A DNA stretch of 64,000 nucleotides from the NCBI GenBank assembly GCA_017548985.1, contig JAFYYW010000008.1:1-64000 (forward strand). Direction: 5' to 3'. This DNA comes from Bacteroidales bacterium (GTDB lineage Bacteria; Bacteroidota; Bacteroidia; Bacteroidales; UBA932). The translations under genes and the position numbers were made by a program. A model generated the notes under the pieces. It did not search any database. It was not told where the DNA came from and saw nothing but the letters and a program-made list of their open reading frames with translations. This document shows, in pieces, positions 1 through 9,023 of this stretch. Position 1 is the first letter of the stretch; the number at the start of each line of letters is the position of its first letter.

Positions 1-142
1 AAGAATCAGGTAAAGAAAGAGCTACCACATCAACATATGGGAGTGGCTCTTTAAACTCGTCTAATACTTTACCGGCAATTTGCTGTGCAAATGAACAAAC
101 ATTTGCAAAAAGTAATGTCAAAAATACTAAAAAATGCTTCAT
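1..142 (-). CDS. Outer-membrane/secreted protein, N-terminal fragment (runs off the window)
   Basis: An open frame starts with ATG at 142 and runs off the left edge (47 codons visible). The first 20 residues form a clear signal peptide (MKHFLVFLTLLFA, then SFAQ), and the mature part begins with IAGKVLDE followed by PLPYVDV. That is the usual start of a carboxypeptidase-regulatory-like domain at the N-terminus of Bacteroidota TonB-dependent or outer-membrane beta-barrel proteins. The signal peptide and this pattern are seen; the barrel is inferred, since the rest lies outside. The coding sequence is AT-rich compared with the genes after 0.8 kb. Confidence 0.5.
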   Translation of the reverse strand, partial: MKHFLVFLTLLFANVCSFAQQIAGKVLDEFKEPLPYVDVVALSLPDS

Positions 143-363
143 TTTAAGGGAAGGCTACATCCGCTATAAAGACGAAAGAAAACCCGAAATGTAACGCTTG
201 CCTGCAGATTATTTACTGCAAAGTTAGCAATCCATCTCATTACTGTGGTTTTGCTGGCGGGAATAATTTTCGCAATCCGCCTTACCGATAGGCCTTCTCT
301 GTAATACAGATCAACTGCCTTTTCGTAATACTGATCTCTTAACGAGGTTTGATAAATTAACAT
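139..363 (-). pseudogene. Short helix-turn-helix protein, probably a transposase-type remnant
   Basis: This 74-codon frame starts with ATG at 363 (a TTG at 387 is also possible). Residues about 12-50 look like a transposase-type helix-turn-helix: EKAVDLYYREGLSVRRIAK, then SKTTVMRWI. After that the sequence (from VNNLQASV onward) no longer looks like a folded domain and ends in the ATG of the next gene (ATGA overlap). I read it as the 5' part of an insertion-sequence or regulator gene that has lost its original 3' end. A small intact DNA-binding protein cannot be excluded. Confidence 0.4.
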
Positions 364-576
364 TGTTAACTCATGTTTGTGAGTCAACTAATTTCAGGGA
401 AAGACACTATTATCTTCACGGACACCGGTTTACTCGGTATGGAAAATGATGTTTAACACTCGAAGCTGATAGATGTTCTACCCCTTGTTCTACCAGGTAA
501 TCTGGATAGCAACAACGGGATGTTTACTCGACACGGGTATAATGACAGGGGAACTGAACGTAACTGGCTGATAAAC
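364..576. other. AT-rich intergenic stretch without recognisable gene
   Basis: Between the helix-turn-helix remnant and the tRNA terminator I see no convincing reading frame, RNA gene or long repeat. The base composition matches the AT-rich left edge, not the genes to the right. Confidence 0.5.
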
Positions 577-612
577 AAAAAAGAAAGGCTACCTTTTCAG
601 ATAACCTTTCTC
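577..612 (-). terminator. Rho-independent terminator of tRNA-Gly
   Basis: Read on the minus strand, AGAAAGG and CCTTTCT form a 7-bp stem followed by a run of T. It begins about 5 nt after the 3' end of the tRNA. Confidence 0.75.
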
Positions 613-616
613 TCAG

Positions 617-689
<73 letters not shown>

Positions 690-733
690 AGTATTTAGTA
701 GTTTTCTACTCCCGTATTGGTGATTCGGGATGA

Positions 734-764
734 CAAAGGTACAACATTTTTGGAAACGAGCAAA
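734..764 (-). promoter_or_regulatory. Bacteroidota-type promoter for tRNA-Gly
   Basis: On the minus strand a TTTG box (764-761) is followed after 19 nt by TACCTTTG (741-734). This matches the known Bacteroides consensus TTTG-N19-21-TAnnTTTG. The start of transcription would fall near 728, about 40 nt before the tRNA. Confidence 0.75.
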
Positions 765-786
765 TTTTTTTGAATGAAAATATTCG

Positions 787-794
787 TATCTTTG
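787..794 (+). promoter_or_regulatory. Promoter -7 box of the esterase operon
   Basis: TATCTTTG fits TAnnTTTG and lies 32 nt before the ATG at 827. No TTTG box stands at the right distance upstream; the -33 region is only T-rich. Confidence 0.5.
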
Positions 795-826
795 AATTCC
801 GATAAGGAATAACACTACTAATAGAT

Positions 827-2266
827 ATGAAAAAAGCGTTTTTATCGCTTGTCCTGGCGATTCTTGGGACAACCTGGGCGGGAGCGAAAATCACACTCCC
901 CACATTCTTCAGCGACAACATGGTACTCCAGCAGAACACGGAAGCGGCCATCTGGGGTTGGACTGATCTGAATGGAACTATTTCTATCACAACCACATGG
1001 ACTGGAGTCAAGGTGACCGCGACCCCTGACAAGGACGGGAAATGGATGGCCCGGCTCAAGACTCCGTCCGCCGGAGGCCCTTACAAGGTGTTCATCTCTG
1101 AGGGCAGCAAGGGAGAAAGGATCACGTTGACCAATGTCATGATCGGTGAGGTTTGGTTCTGCTCCGGCCAATCCAACATGGAGATGCCCGTGAAGGGATA
1201 TGGCGGCCAGCCCGCTGAAGGTGCCGTTGATTTCATCATGAAGGCCAAGGCCAAGACCCCGATCAGGATATGCAATATCACGAGGAAGGCTTCCCTGACC
1301 CCGCTCCAGGAGTGCGAGGGATCATGGCAGGAAAACACTCCGGAAGCGGTGGCTCCCACCAGCGCCACAGCGTATTTCTTCGCCTCCAAGCTTCAGGAAG
1401 TTCTTGATATTCCGGTGGGTATAATAGTCTCTTGCTGGGGAGGCTCCACGATAGAGACCTGGATCAACCGGGAGACTATGGCCTCCCAGTTCGCCCAGGA
1501 GTTCGACCTTTCTTTCCTTGACGGGACCGAGCTTAAATCCCCCCAACACCAGACCCCATGCACCCTCTTCAATGGCCAGGTGGCACCACTTGTCCCGTTC
1601 ACTTTCGGAGGCATGATTTGGTATCAGGGCGAGTCTAACCGGGGCCGTAATGAGCAATACATCAGGCTGCAGAAGGCGTATGTCGACATGATGAGGGATA
1701 TATTCGAGGTTCCTGGCGCACCGTTTTATTTCGTACAGATCGCCCCTTATAATTATGGAGATCCCGACGGATGGGCCTCTGGCTATTTCACTGAGGCTCA
1801 GGCCAAATCTGTCAGTGTAATTCCCAATAGCGGAATGGCCGCCACTCTTGACATCGGAGAGTACGCCACGATCCATCCTCGCAAAAAGCAGGAGGTCGGT
1901 AGCCGTCTGGCCTACCTCGCATTGGTCAAGCATTATGGAATAAAGGGCATTGACCCGGACGCCCCCGCCTACGAAAGTGTCGTGTTCGAGGACGGGAAAG
2001 CTATATTGCAATTCAAGGTGGCTGACCACAGCCTGTCACCCGCGGGTGTGGATGTCGAGGGATTTGAGATCGCCGGCGCGGACAGGGTGTTCCACCCGGC
2101 TGTCGGCCATGTCCAGAACTGGGGAGACAAGGTCGTTGTGAGCAGCCCCAATGTCCCTAATCCTGTCGCGGTCCGTTATTGCTTCAGGAACTGGGCCGTC
2201 GGCACTCTTTTCAACAACTACGGCATCCCCATGGCTCCTTTCCGCACGGATGATTGGGATCTTTGA
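827..2266 (+). CDS. Sialate O-acetylesterase family protein (SGNH esterase, SASA domain)
   Basis: A 479-residue secreted esterase. Residues 1-20 are a signal peptide, so it acts in the periplasm or at the surface. The block GQSNMEMP (Ser116) is the SGNH nucleophile motif of the sialate O-acetylesterase family; MIWYQGESN is the second conserved block, and the IHPRKK segment near residue 350 carries the catalytic His. Members remove acetyl groups from sialic acids or, in related families, from xylan and other glycans; the substrate cannot be read from sequence. The gene opens an operon: its stop overlaps the start of the LolA-like gene (TGATG). Length is normal for the family. Confidence 0.85.
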   Translation: MKKAFLSLVLAILGTTWAGAKITLPTFFSDNMVLQQNTEAAIWGWTDLNGTISITTTWTGVKVTATPDKDGKWMARLKTPSAGGPYKVFISEGSKGERITLTNVMIGEVWFCSGQSNMEMPVKGYGGQPAEGAVDFIMKAKAKTPIRICNITRKASLTPLQECEGSWQENTPEAVAPTSATAYFFASKLQEVLDIPVGIIVSCWGGSTIETWINRETMASQFAQEFDLSFLDGTELKSPQHQTPCTLFNGQVAPLVPFTFGGMIWYQGESNRGRNEQYIRLQKAYVDMMRDIFEVPGAPFYFVQIAPYNYGDPDGWASGYFTEAQAKSVSVIPNSGMAATLDIGEYATIHPRKKQEVGSRLAYLALVKHYGIKGIDPDAPAYESVVFEDGKAILQFKVADHSLSPAGVDVEGFEIAGADRVFHPAVGHVQNWGDKVVVSSPNVPNPVAVRYCFRNWAVGTLFNNYGIPMAPFRTDDWDL

Positions 2267-2889
2267 TGAATTGGAATATGAGACGTTTGATAGTTCTTTT
2301 AGCCTCGCTCGCCTTGGCTCTCGGAGCTGCCGCACAGACAGCTGAGGAGATCGTGGCGAGGATGGATCAGGAGACGGAAAAGGGTGATACCCAGGGAATT
2401 TCCATGACTATGACCATGAAGCTTCCGGTTCTGGGCGAATTCTCCACACTGATCAAGGCCAGGGGTGACTATAGTAAGGCTGAATCGACAGTCAAAGGAG
2501 AGAAAGTCATTTTATGGTCTGACACTAAGACGACTTGGACATATACCCCCAAAAACAACGAGTTGGTGATTGAGACCAGCAAGGGGAGCCAGAATGATGA
2601 AGGGGACTTGGTGAAGGGTGTGACTTCCGGATATAATGTCTCAATCAAGGGAGAGACCGCTGACGTTTGGCAGATAAAATGTGTCAAGCAGAAAAGCAAT
2701 CAGGACAAGGACGACCCCAAGACAATGGACTTGGTGGTCTCGAAGAAGACTTATCTTCCTGTCAGTCTGGTCGCGAAAGTCAAGATGGTGACGATAACCC
2801 TCAAAAACTTCTCTATCGGGGTGTCTCCCGATGAGGTCAAGTTCGATCCGTCGGCATTCAAGGACGCTAAAATTATAGACAAGAGATAA
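2266..2889 (+). CDS. LolA-like outer-membrane lipoprotein carrier family protein
   Basis: A 207-residue exported protein with a hydrophobic signal sequence ending near LGAAAQ. The mature part (EEIVARMDQ at its start, then beta-rich segments such as KLPVLGEFSTLIKARGD and a closing VKFDPSAF) matches the LolA-like fold of Bacteroidota, which binds lipid or lipoprotein acyl chains in the periplasm. I chose the ATG at 2266 because it overlaps the previous stop (TGATG), suggesting coupled translation; ATG 2278 would give a tighter signal peptide. It may be a second LolA-type carrier and not the main lipoprotein chaperone. Confidence 0.7.
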   Translation: MNWNMRRLIVLLASLALALGAAAQTAEEIVARMDQETEKGDTQGISMTMTMKLPVLGEFSTLIKARGDYSKAESTVKGEKVILWSDTKTTWTYTPKNNELVIETSKGSQNDEGDLVKGVTSGYNVSIKGETADVWQIKCVKQKSNQDKDDPKTMDLVVSKKTYLPVSLVAKVKMVTITLKNFSIGVSPDEVKFDPSAFKDAKIIDKR

Positions 2890-2897
2890 GACCCGCT

Positions 2898-3722
2898 ATG
2901 AAGAGGACCATATTCACACTCGCCGCTATCCTGATGGCTGTCTCGGCGATGGCGCAGGATCAGCAGGTCCGTTTTTTCTCCCATAGGGGAGGGAGGATGG
3001 AATATGATGAGAACACCATCCCGGCCTTTGAATCCAGTTACAAGGCTGGTTACCGGGGCTTCGAGACCGATATTCGTATGACCAAGGACGGGAAGCTGGT
3101 GATTCTCCATGATTCCAACCTCACACGTACCACCGACACGGAAGGAGTGGTGGAAGAGATGACCGAAGCCGAAATACGCAAGGCTCGCACCAAGAAGGGC
3201 AACAAGGTCATGTTCCTTGACGAGCTTATGGATTGGCTTGATTCAAAGGGAGATGTGACTTATGTGGAGTTTGAGCTCAAGACATCTCCGCTTGATCTTT
3301 ATCCCGAAGATCGGTTGAGGGAATATTGCGACATGCTTTATGAGAGAGTGACGCGGAACAAACCTGCCGGGGCGACATACCTTTTCACTTCCAGTGATTA
3401 CCGCGGGTTGCGATACCTCCAACAGAAGTATCCCGGTGTTCAGATGCTCCTCATAACAGGCAAACCTTGTAATGACGAGACTATAGCTCTATGCAAGGCC
3501 ATGGGAATAGACCGTCTGGGAGCCACGATGGACGGGACATCCCGCGCGGCTGTGAAAAAAGCTCATGAGCAGGGACTTATTGTCAGCCTTTGGCCGGGAC
3601 AGAGCGTGGCTGACGCCATGCTGGGAGTCTACCTTGGGGCGGACTTCCTTTGCACGGATATTCCTGTTGAGGTGATGAACTACATGAAGGCCAATGCCCC
3701 CTGGGTAAAGGCCAGCTATTAG
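2898..3722 (+). CDS. Glycerophosphodiester phosphodiesterase family protein
   Basis: A 274-residue protein with a signal peptide ending near AMAQ (residue 20). The GDPD fold is clear: SHRGG (His29), ENTIPAFE, FETD (Glu56, Asp58) and ILHD (His71) are the acid/base and metal-binding residues of the family. The enzyme splits glycerophosphodiesters into glycerol-3-phosphate and an alcohol, here in the periplasm. It follows the LolA-like gene after 8 nt and ends the operon; the next gene (pheS) converges from the other strand. Confidence 0.88.
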   Translation: MKRTIFTLAAILMAVSAMAQDQQVRFFSHRGGRMEYDENTIPAFESSYKAGYRGFETDIRMTKDGKLVILHDSNLTRTTDTEGVVEEMTEAEIRKARTKKGNKVMFLDELMDWLDSKGDVTYVEFELKTSPLDLYPEDRLREYCDMLYERVTRNKPAGATYLFTSSDYRGLRYLQQKYPGVQMLLITGKPCNDETIALCKAMGIDRLGATMDGTSRAAVKKAHEQGLIVSLWPGQSVADAMLGVYLGADFLCTDIPVEVMNYMKANAPWVKASY

Positions 3723-3733
3723 TTTCCCTGATA

Positions 3734-4768
3734 TCAGACTTCGATGGCGGTCTTGAACTGGGAGAGGAAGCGCAGGTCGTTCTCAAAATAATGGCGGAGG
3801 TCGTTGACCTGCCATTTGAGCATCGCTATACGTTCCAGACCCATTCCGAAAGCGAAACCACTATATTTCTTGCTGTCTATTCCGGATGCCTCGAGGACGT
3901 TCGGATCGACCATGCCGCAGCCCAGGATCTCGAGCCAGCCGGTTCCTTTGCAGATGTTGCACCCCTTGCCGTGGCAGATGTTGCAACTGACATCGACCTC
4001 GCTTGAGGGTTCGGTGAAGGGGAAGTAGGACGGCCTCATGCGGATCGCCGTGTCGGGGCCGAACATTTCCCTGGCGAAGAGAAGGATAGCCTGCTTCAGG
4101 TCAGCGAAGGTGACATTCTCGTCAATATACAATCCCTCGACCTGGTGGAAAATGCAGTGGGCGCGGGCGGAAATGGCCTCATTGCGGAAAACCCTTCCTG
4201 GGCAGATGACCCTGATGGGAAGCTTCATGCTTTCCATAGCCCGGACCTGGACAGAGGATGTGTGGGTCCTGAGAAGAAGCGGGTTGAGGTGGCCTGCGGA
4301 GACGAAGAAAGTGTCCTGCATGTCCCTGGCGGGGTGGTTGGGAGGGAAATTGAGAGCCTCGAAGACATGGTAGTCATCCTCGATCTCAGGGCCTTCGGCG
4401 ACATCATAGCCGAATTTGCGGAATATGTCCACAATCTCCTGCCTGACTATAGAGACGGGATGTCTCGAACCAAGGGAGAAAGGAGTGCCGGGCATGGAGA
4501 GATCCTCTTTCGGCCCGTCGGAGACAGTCGTGGCTGCCGTCGCCTCCTTCAATTCCTCGATTTTGGCCGTGGCGGCCTGCTTCAGCTCGTTGAGCTTCCT
4601 TCCGAATTCTCTTTTGAGATCCGGACTGCAGGTCCTGAAATCTTCGAACAGCTTGGTGATCTCACCTTTCTTTCCCAGGAGCCTTACCCTGGCTTCCTCC
4701 ACGTCCTTCGCGTTGGCGGCCTTCAACTCAGCCACTTGCGAAAGCAACTTTTCAATCGCTTCTTTCAT
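3734..4768 (-). CDS. pheS: Phenylalanine--tRNA ligase alpha subunit
   Basis: A 344-residue class II synthetase subunit. The first ~90 residues are the charged coiled-coil tRNA-binding arm; the catalytic core follows with HPVSIVRQEI, the motif-2 region (GRVFRNEAISARAH) and motif 3 near the end (GFAFGMGLERIAMLK). With PheT it charges tRNA-Phe in the cytoplasm. Length is normal. pheT is not adjacent, as is common in Bacteroidota. It lies 16 nt after the small secreted-protein gene and is probably transcribed from that promoter. Confidence 0.97.
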   Translation of the reverse strand: MKEAIEKLLSQVAELKAANAKDVEEARVRLLGKKGEITKLFEDFRTCSPDLKREFGRKLNELKQAATAKIEELKEATAATTVSDGPKEDLSMPGTPFSLGSRHPVSIVRQEIVDIFRKFGYDVAEGPEIEDDYHVFEALNFPPNHPARDMQDTFFVSAGHLNPLLLRTHTSSVQVRAMESMKLPIRVICPGRVFRNEAISARAHCIFHQVEGLYIDENVTFADLKQAILLFAREMFGPDTAIRMRPSYFPFTEPSSEVDVSCNICHGKGCNICKGTGWLEILGCGMVDPNVLEASGIDSKKYSGFAFGMGLERIAMLKWQVNDLRHYFENDLRFLSQFKTAIEV

Positions 4769-4784
4769 TATATTCTTTTAAAAA

Positions 4785-5213
4785 TTACTGCAATTTGGCG
4801 TTAGCCTCATCAATCTTGGCCTTTCTCTTGTCCCTGGCTTTCTTGTCCCGGGCGGCGCCCTGCTTCAGGTATCTGTTCCACTGGTCATCATCCAGGATCT
4901 TCCGGAACGAGTTGTACATCTGCTCCGCCCATTTGTCGCTGACCTGGACATAGAGATCGTTATTTGCCACCTTGGCATCCTGGAGGCCGTCAAGCTCAGC
5001 CTGCAACGCGCGGTAATCGTGGTTGAGGATGGAGTCGGCGTAGAAGGTCTGCCAATCCTCCAGTTCGAGGGTCTTCTCAAACTTGTCAACTTGCTGCTGG
5101 ATGAACTCATCCAACTTCTTCGCCTTCTCTTCGGGAGACATTTGCTGCTGCTGGGCGAAAGCCGTCCCTAAGGAAATGAGCAGGCAAATAGCCGAGAACA
5201 ATATTTTTTTCAT
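4785..5213 (-). CDS. Small secreted helical protein of unknown function
   Basis: A 142-residue protein with a signal peptide (MKKILFSAICLLISLG, cleavage after AFA) and a mature part that is glutamine-rich at first, then strongly helical and charged, ending in a lysine/arginine-rich tail (ARDKKARDKRKAKIDE). No catalytic motif is visible. It resembles the small periplasmic helical proteins often found in Bacteroidota, but I do not recognise a named family. I chose the ATG at 5213 because it directly precedes the signal peptide. A good promoter lies 28 nt upstream and pheS follows in the same direction. Confidence 0.75.
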   Translation of the reverse strand: MKKILFSAICLLISLGTAFAQQQQMSPEEKAKKLDEFIQQQVDKFEKTLELEDWQTFYADSILNHDYRALQAELDGLQDAKVANNDLYVQVSDKWAEQMYNSFRKILDDDQWNRYLKQGAARDKKARDKRKAKIDEANAKLQ

Positions 5214-5240
5214 ATCTTTACAATTCTTAATAAGATGAGA

Positions 5241-5271
5241 CAAAAGTAATCAATAATCGAATAATCACAAA
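5241..5271 (-). promoter_or_regulatory. Bacteroidota-type promoter for the secreted protein-pheS unit
   Basis: On the minus strand TTTG (5271-5268) and TACTTTTG (5248-5241) are separated by 19 nt, an exact match to the consensus spacing. The -33 box touches the start codon of the divergent C69 peptidase gene. Confidence 0.7.
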
Positions 5272-7017
5272 ATGACAAGGAAATCTATTTTCGTTGCCGC
5301 TCTTGCCGCTGTGGCTATTCTGGCCGGAGGATTTGAGAGCAAAGCGTGTACCAACATCATCGTGACGCGTGGAGCGAGTGTCGACAACTCGAGTATCGTC
5401 TCTTATGCCGCCGACTCTCATGTCCTGTTCGGAGAGTTGTATTTCCATCCCGCGGCCGTCTGGAAGGCTGGTTCCATGCTCAATGTCATTGATTGGGACT
5501 CCTACCGGCCTTTGGGCAGCATCCCGCAGGTGCCCCGGACTTACAAGACAGTAGGCAATATGAATGAGCATCAGCTGATAATCGGAGAGACAACTTGGGG
5601 AGGCCGAAGGGAACTCCGTGACCCTGCCGGGATAATGGATTACGGCTCATTGATTTACATAACCCTTCAGAGGGCAAAGACCGCCCGCGAGGCGATCCAG
5701 ACCATAATAGATTTGGCCAATGAGTTCGGTTACGCTTCTTCCGGAGAGTCGTTCTCAATCGCTGACAAGGACGAGGCTTGGGTGATGGATCTTGTCGGAA
5801 AGGGTCCTGACAACAAAGGAATCAACTATGTCGCGATCAGGATTCCTGACGGCTATATCTGCTCTCATGCCAACCAGGCCCGCATCCAGACTTTCCCTCA
5901 GAATGATCCTGAGAATTGCGTTTTCGCGCCCGGGATGATCGAATTCGCCAGGGAGAAAGGCTGGTTCAGCGGTGATGACAAGGATTTTGATTTCACGGCG
6001 GCTTTCGGTCCGGTCGATTTCGGTGGAGCCCGAGGTTGCGACGCCCGCGCCTGGAGCGCTTTCAACATCCTGACCGGCGGTGAGTTCTCCTATGAGAAGG
6101 ACGGGAAAATGGTGACCGAGCCCGCCTCGGCCTATTACGACTACATCACCGGCAAGGATCTCTCCCGCAGGCTGCCCCTTTTCGTGAAGCCTTCCAAGAA
6201 GATCTCGGTCAAGGACGTAGCTGACGCTATGAGGGATCACTTCGAGGGTACTCCTCTGGACATGACCACCGATATCGGAGCCGGCGGCAACGCCCTTCCT
6301 TACAGGTGGAGGCCGATGGGTTTCTCCAAGGACGGATGGAACTATACCAACGAGAGGGCCATCGCCACACAGCAGACCGGATTCTGGTTCGTCGCCCAGG
6401 CCAGGCACGACCTTCCCGACGTGATCGGCGGAATCATCTGGTTCGGCACCGACGATGCCGCGACTTCTTACATCACCCCGATATATTCCAACACCAATGA
6501 GGTTCCGGAGTGCTTCAGGGAAGGCAACGGGAACATGCTGGAGTATTCAAGCACCTCCTCCTTCTGGATCAACAACCGTATCGCGAATGATTGCTACAAG
6601 GCTTATAACATGATGGCCCCGACCGTCCGCGCCGCGATTGACAAGTTCGAGAACGAGCAGATGTTCGGCAAGGTGGCGGAGATGGACGCCAGGGCCCTGG
6701 CCGCCTACAACACCATTCTGCCCAAGGCCGAGAAGAAGGGCCTGGACTCCAAAGACTGGTTCGCTCCCGTTAAGAAGATGTTGACTGAGTATTCGGTCGC
6801 CACCGCCCAGACGCAGTTCGAGAACTGGGTCGCCCTTGAGGAGATGATAACAGTTAAATTCATCGACGGAAATGTCAAGGCCCAGAATGAGGATGGCTCG
6901 TTCAAGCATTCCCCGTTCAATGCCGGGACTCCGGCCGGAATAACCAATCCCGGTTACACCGACAAGTGGAAAGAGGCTGTCATTAAAGATCATGGAGACG
7001 TCATCCGGGTGAGGTAA
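5272..7017 (+). CDS. C69-family dipeptidase
   Basis: A 581-residue exported peptidase. After a signal sequence, Cys26 in KACTNIIV is the N-terminal nucleophile expected for the C69 (Ntn-hydrolase) family once the leader is removed. Later conserved blocks include NEHQLIIGETTWGGR and DEAWVMDLVG. Members cleave dipeptides from peptide N-termini; here it would act in the periplasm or at the surface. The next gene, a degenerate S46 homologue, overlaps its stop by one base (TAATG), so the two products are probably made together. The length fits the longer Bacteroidota branch of the family. Confidence 0.88.
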   Translation: MTRKSIFVAALAAVAILAGGFESKACTNIIVTRGASVDNSSIVSYAADSHVLFGELYFHPAAVWKAGSMLNVIDWDSYRPLGSIPQVPRTYKTVGNMNEHQLIIGETTWGGRRELRDPAGIMDYGSLIYITLQRAKTAREAIQTIIDLANEFGYASSGESFSIADKDEAWVMDLVGKGPDNKGINYVAIRIPDGYICSHANQARIQTFPQNDPENCVFAPGMIEFAREKGWFSGDDKDFDFTAAFGPVDFGGARGCDARAWSAFNILTGGEFSYEKDGKMVTEPASAYYDYITGKDLSRRLPLFVKPSKKISVKDVADAMRDHFEGTPLDMTTDIGAGGNALPYRWRPMGFSKDGWNYTNERAIATQQTGFWFVAQARHDLPDVIGGIIWFGTDDAATSYITPIYSNTNEVPECFREGNGNMLEYSSTSSFWINNRIANDCYKAYNMMAPTVRAAIDKFENEQMFGKVAEMDARALAAYNTILPKAEKKGLDSKDWFAPVKKMLTEYSVATAQTQFENWVALEEMITVKFIDGNVKAQNEDGSFKHSPFNAGTPAGITNPGYTDKWKEAVIKDHGDVIRVR

Positions 7018-9017
7018 TGAGGTTGTTCAGGAATATTCTCACCGTCGCCGCTCTCCTTATGTCGACGATGGTGTCAGCTGACGAGGGGTTTTGGCTGGTC
7101 CAGGACATAAATGCTGTCCTGGAGAATAACATGCGCGCCAAGGGTCTCAGACTCAGGCCTAAAGAGATTTACAACGTTGACGCGCCCGGCTCTGGCCTGG
7201 CGGATGCCGTGGTGTCGCTGGGGTTCAAGTATTCGGGTAGCATTGTCTCCGACTGGGGACTTGTGCTGACTTGCGCTGACCCTGCGATCACTTTTATGGA
7301 CAGGCTTGGCGATGTCGGCCAGCAGCTGCTGAAGGATGGCTTCCACGCTGTCTCGGAAGCGCATGAGATTCCCGTAGAGGGGGAGAAGATATATTCCCTG
7401 AAAAGGGTTTTCGATGTGACTGAGGAAGTCAAGTCCATGAGGCAGGGCGGAATGGGTTATGAGGAGATCACCTCGAGGCTTGAGAATGCCTACAACGAGT
7501 CCACCACCTTGAAGTGTCGTCTGACGTCAGAGTGGGCGGGGACAAAGTATTATATCGCCGCCTATAAGGTGTATGATGACGTGCGTCTCGTCGTGATGCC
7601 TCCTCTTGCGCTTGCCCGAATGGGTGGAGAAGAAGGAAAATGGTCCTGGCCGGCCCACAGGTGCGATTTCGCCTTGTTCCGGATCTATGACAACGGCAAG
7701 CCGGTTTCCGGGGCGAAGACACTTGATGTGTCCCTTGACGGTTACTCCGAAGGCAGTTTCACCATGACGCTCGGTTTCCCGCGGTTCACGGAAAGGTTTC
7801 TCCCTTCGGCCGGTATGCGTTTCAAGGAGGATGTGGCCCTGCCCTTGACCAACTCGCTTCGTGGCGCCAGGCTTGAGATTATCAGGCGTATGATGGCTGA
7901 TGACAAGTCCGTCGGGAAACTGTATTCATCAAGAGCCAAGGAGTTGGAGGAAATCCTTGAGGTAGACAAGGGTGTGAAAAAATACTATGGTTCCTACAGC
8001 CTGACTCCCGCCAGGGAGAACGCCGAGCAATGGATGGCGGACAGTTTCCTCGGAAATCTTGACAGGGTTTTCAAGGAGACGAGGCGCGTGGAGACAGACA
8101 AGATCCTTCGTGACGAGACCCTCCGTGACGGCACTTTCGTCGGGTCCTATCTCCGGAGAGCCGCTTCGGCGGGAGATCTCGGTAAGATGAAGGAGATACT
8201 CCTGGCGGGAGTCCGCGAGACTGATCCCGCCACCGAGAAAGAGCTTCTGGAATATGCCCTGAGTGAGTATTACACCAATATGGACGACTACTATATGGGT
8301 GATTTCCAGAGATGGATCCAGGACCGTTTCGGATATGATTACGCCGCTGCCGCCGAGTATCTTTGGAAAGGTAGCCTCCTGTCGTCCCAATCTAAGATCC
8401 AGGAGATGGCGGATCCTTCTGAAATCAATGGAGACTTGCTTTTTAAGTTCTTGAATGATAGTCCCTTGAGTCTTTATGACGGACGAAAAGGGCATAAGGC
8501 GGCCCTTGACCAGACTGTCTCCCTCTCCCAGGAATATGTCCGGAAAATCCATGATGACGGGCTCCGTAGGGGTGTGCCTGTCTATCCTGACGCCAATTCT
8601 ACCGCAAGGTTCACCTATGGAACAGTCACCGAGGGTTACACTACTCCCGCGGAATACCTCGCCCTGCTGGATCCCCAGGATCCGGACCGGGACCTTGGTC
8701 CGAATCTCAAAGCGTTGATGATGAAAGATTTCTGGGGACGTTGGGGATTCAAAGTCGGAGGCAAGAAGCATAGGATGGTCATTGATTTCATCTCTGATAA
8801 TGACTTTGTCGACGGCTGCCAGGGATCTCCGGTCCTTGATAGCCAGGGACATCTGATAGGTGTGGTCTCGGGAGGCACGCCGGAGACAAAGGCCGGAAGC
8901 GCTTTCTATAAAGAGGATGGCGGCAAGTGTGTGAACACTGACATCCATTTCGTCCTCTGGTACCTCGGTAAAGGCATCGAGTTGAAACGGATAGTCAAGG
9001 AATTCGAAATCTTATAG
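7017..9017 (+). CDS. S46 peptidase (DPP7/DPP11)-like protein with a broken catalytic triad
   Basis: A 666-residue exported protein whose layout follows the S46 dipeptidyl-peptidases: signal peptide (to about residue 21), an N-terminal chymotrypsin-like part, a long helical insertion and a C-terminal Ser-bearing part. Key positions are changed. The His motif (TNHHC in active members) reads TCADP at 85-89 with no His. The Asp motif is kept (WPAHRCDF, Asp217). The Ser motif (GNSGSP) reads GCQGSP, with Gln602 in place of the nucleophile. The frame is intact over its whole length, so this looks like a maintained pseudo-enzyme, perhaps a binding or partner protein for the C69 peptidase encoded just before it. 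Confidence 0.75.
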   Translation: MRLFRNILTVAALLMSTMVSADEGFWLVQDINAVLENNMRAKGLRLRPKEIYNVDAPGSGLADAVVSLGFKYSGSIVSDWGLVLTCADPAITFMDRLGDVGQQLLKDGFHAVSEAHEIPVEGEKIYSLKRVFDVTEEVKSMRQGGMGYEEITSRLENAYNESTTLKCRLTSEWAGTKYYIAAYKVYDDVRLVVMPPLALARMGGEEGKWSWPAHRCDFALFRIYDNGKPVSGAKTLDVSLDGYSEGSFTMTLGFPRFTERFLPSAGMRFKEDVALPLTNSLRGARLEIIRRMMADDKSVGKLYSSRAKELEEILEVDKGVKKYYGSYSLTPARENAEQWMADSFLGNLDRVFKETRRVETDKILRDETLRDGTFVGSYLRRAASAGDLGKMKEILLAGVRETDPATEKELLEYALSEYYTNMDDYYMGDFQRWIQDRFGYDYAAAAEYLWKGSLLSSQSKIQEMADPSEINGDLLFKFLNDSPLSLYDGRKGHKAALDQTVSLSQEYVRKIHDDGLRRGVPVYPDANSTARFTYGTVTEGYTTPAEYLALLDPQDPDRDLGPNLKALMMKDFWGRWGFKVGGKKHRMVIDFISDNDFVDGCQGSPVLDSQGHLIGVVSGGTPETKAGSAFYKEDGGKCVNTDIHFVLWYLGKGIELKRIVKEFEIL

Positions 9018-9023
9018 TTCCAG

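Noticed and set aside
1322..2029. 235-codon minus-strand frame opposite the esterase gene
   Set aside because: No promoter, start or domain; the plus-strand frame has a signal peptide and full family motifs.
7929..8948. 339-codon minus-strand frame opposite the S46-like gene
   Set aside because: No recognisable domain, and the plus-strand protein has family blocks throughout.
7017..9017. Active dipeptidyl-peptidase 7/11
   Set aside because: Both the His and the Ser of the triad are replaced, so the gene should not be annotated as an active peptidase.
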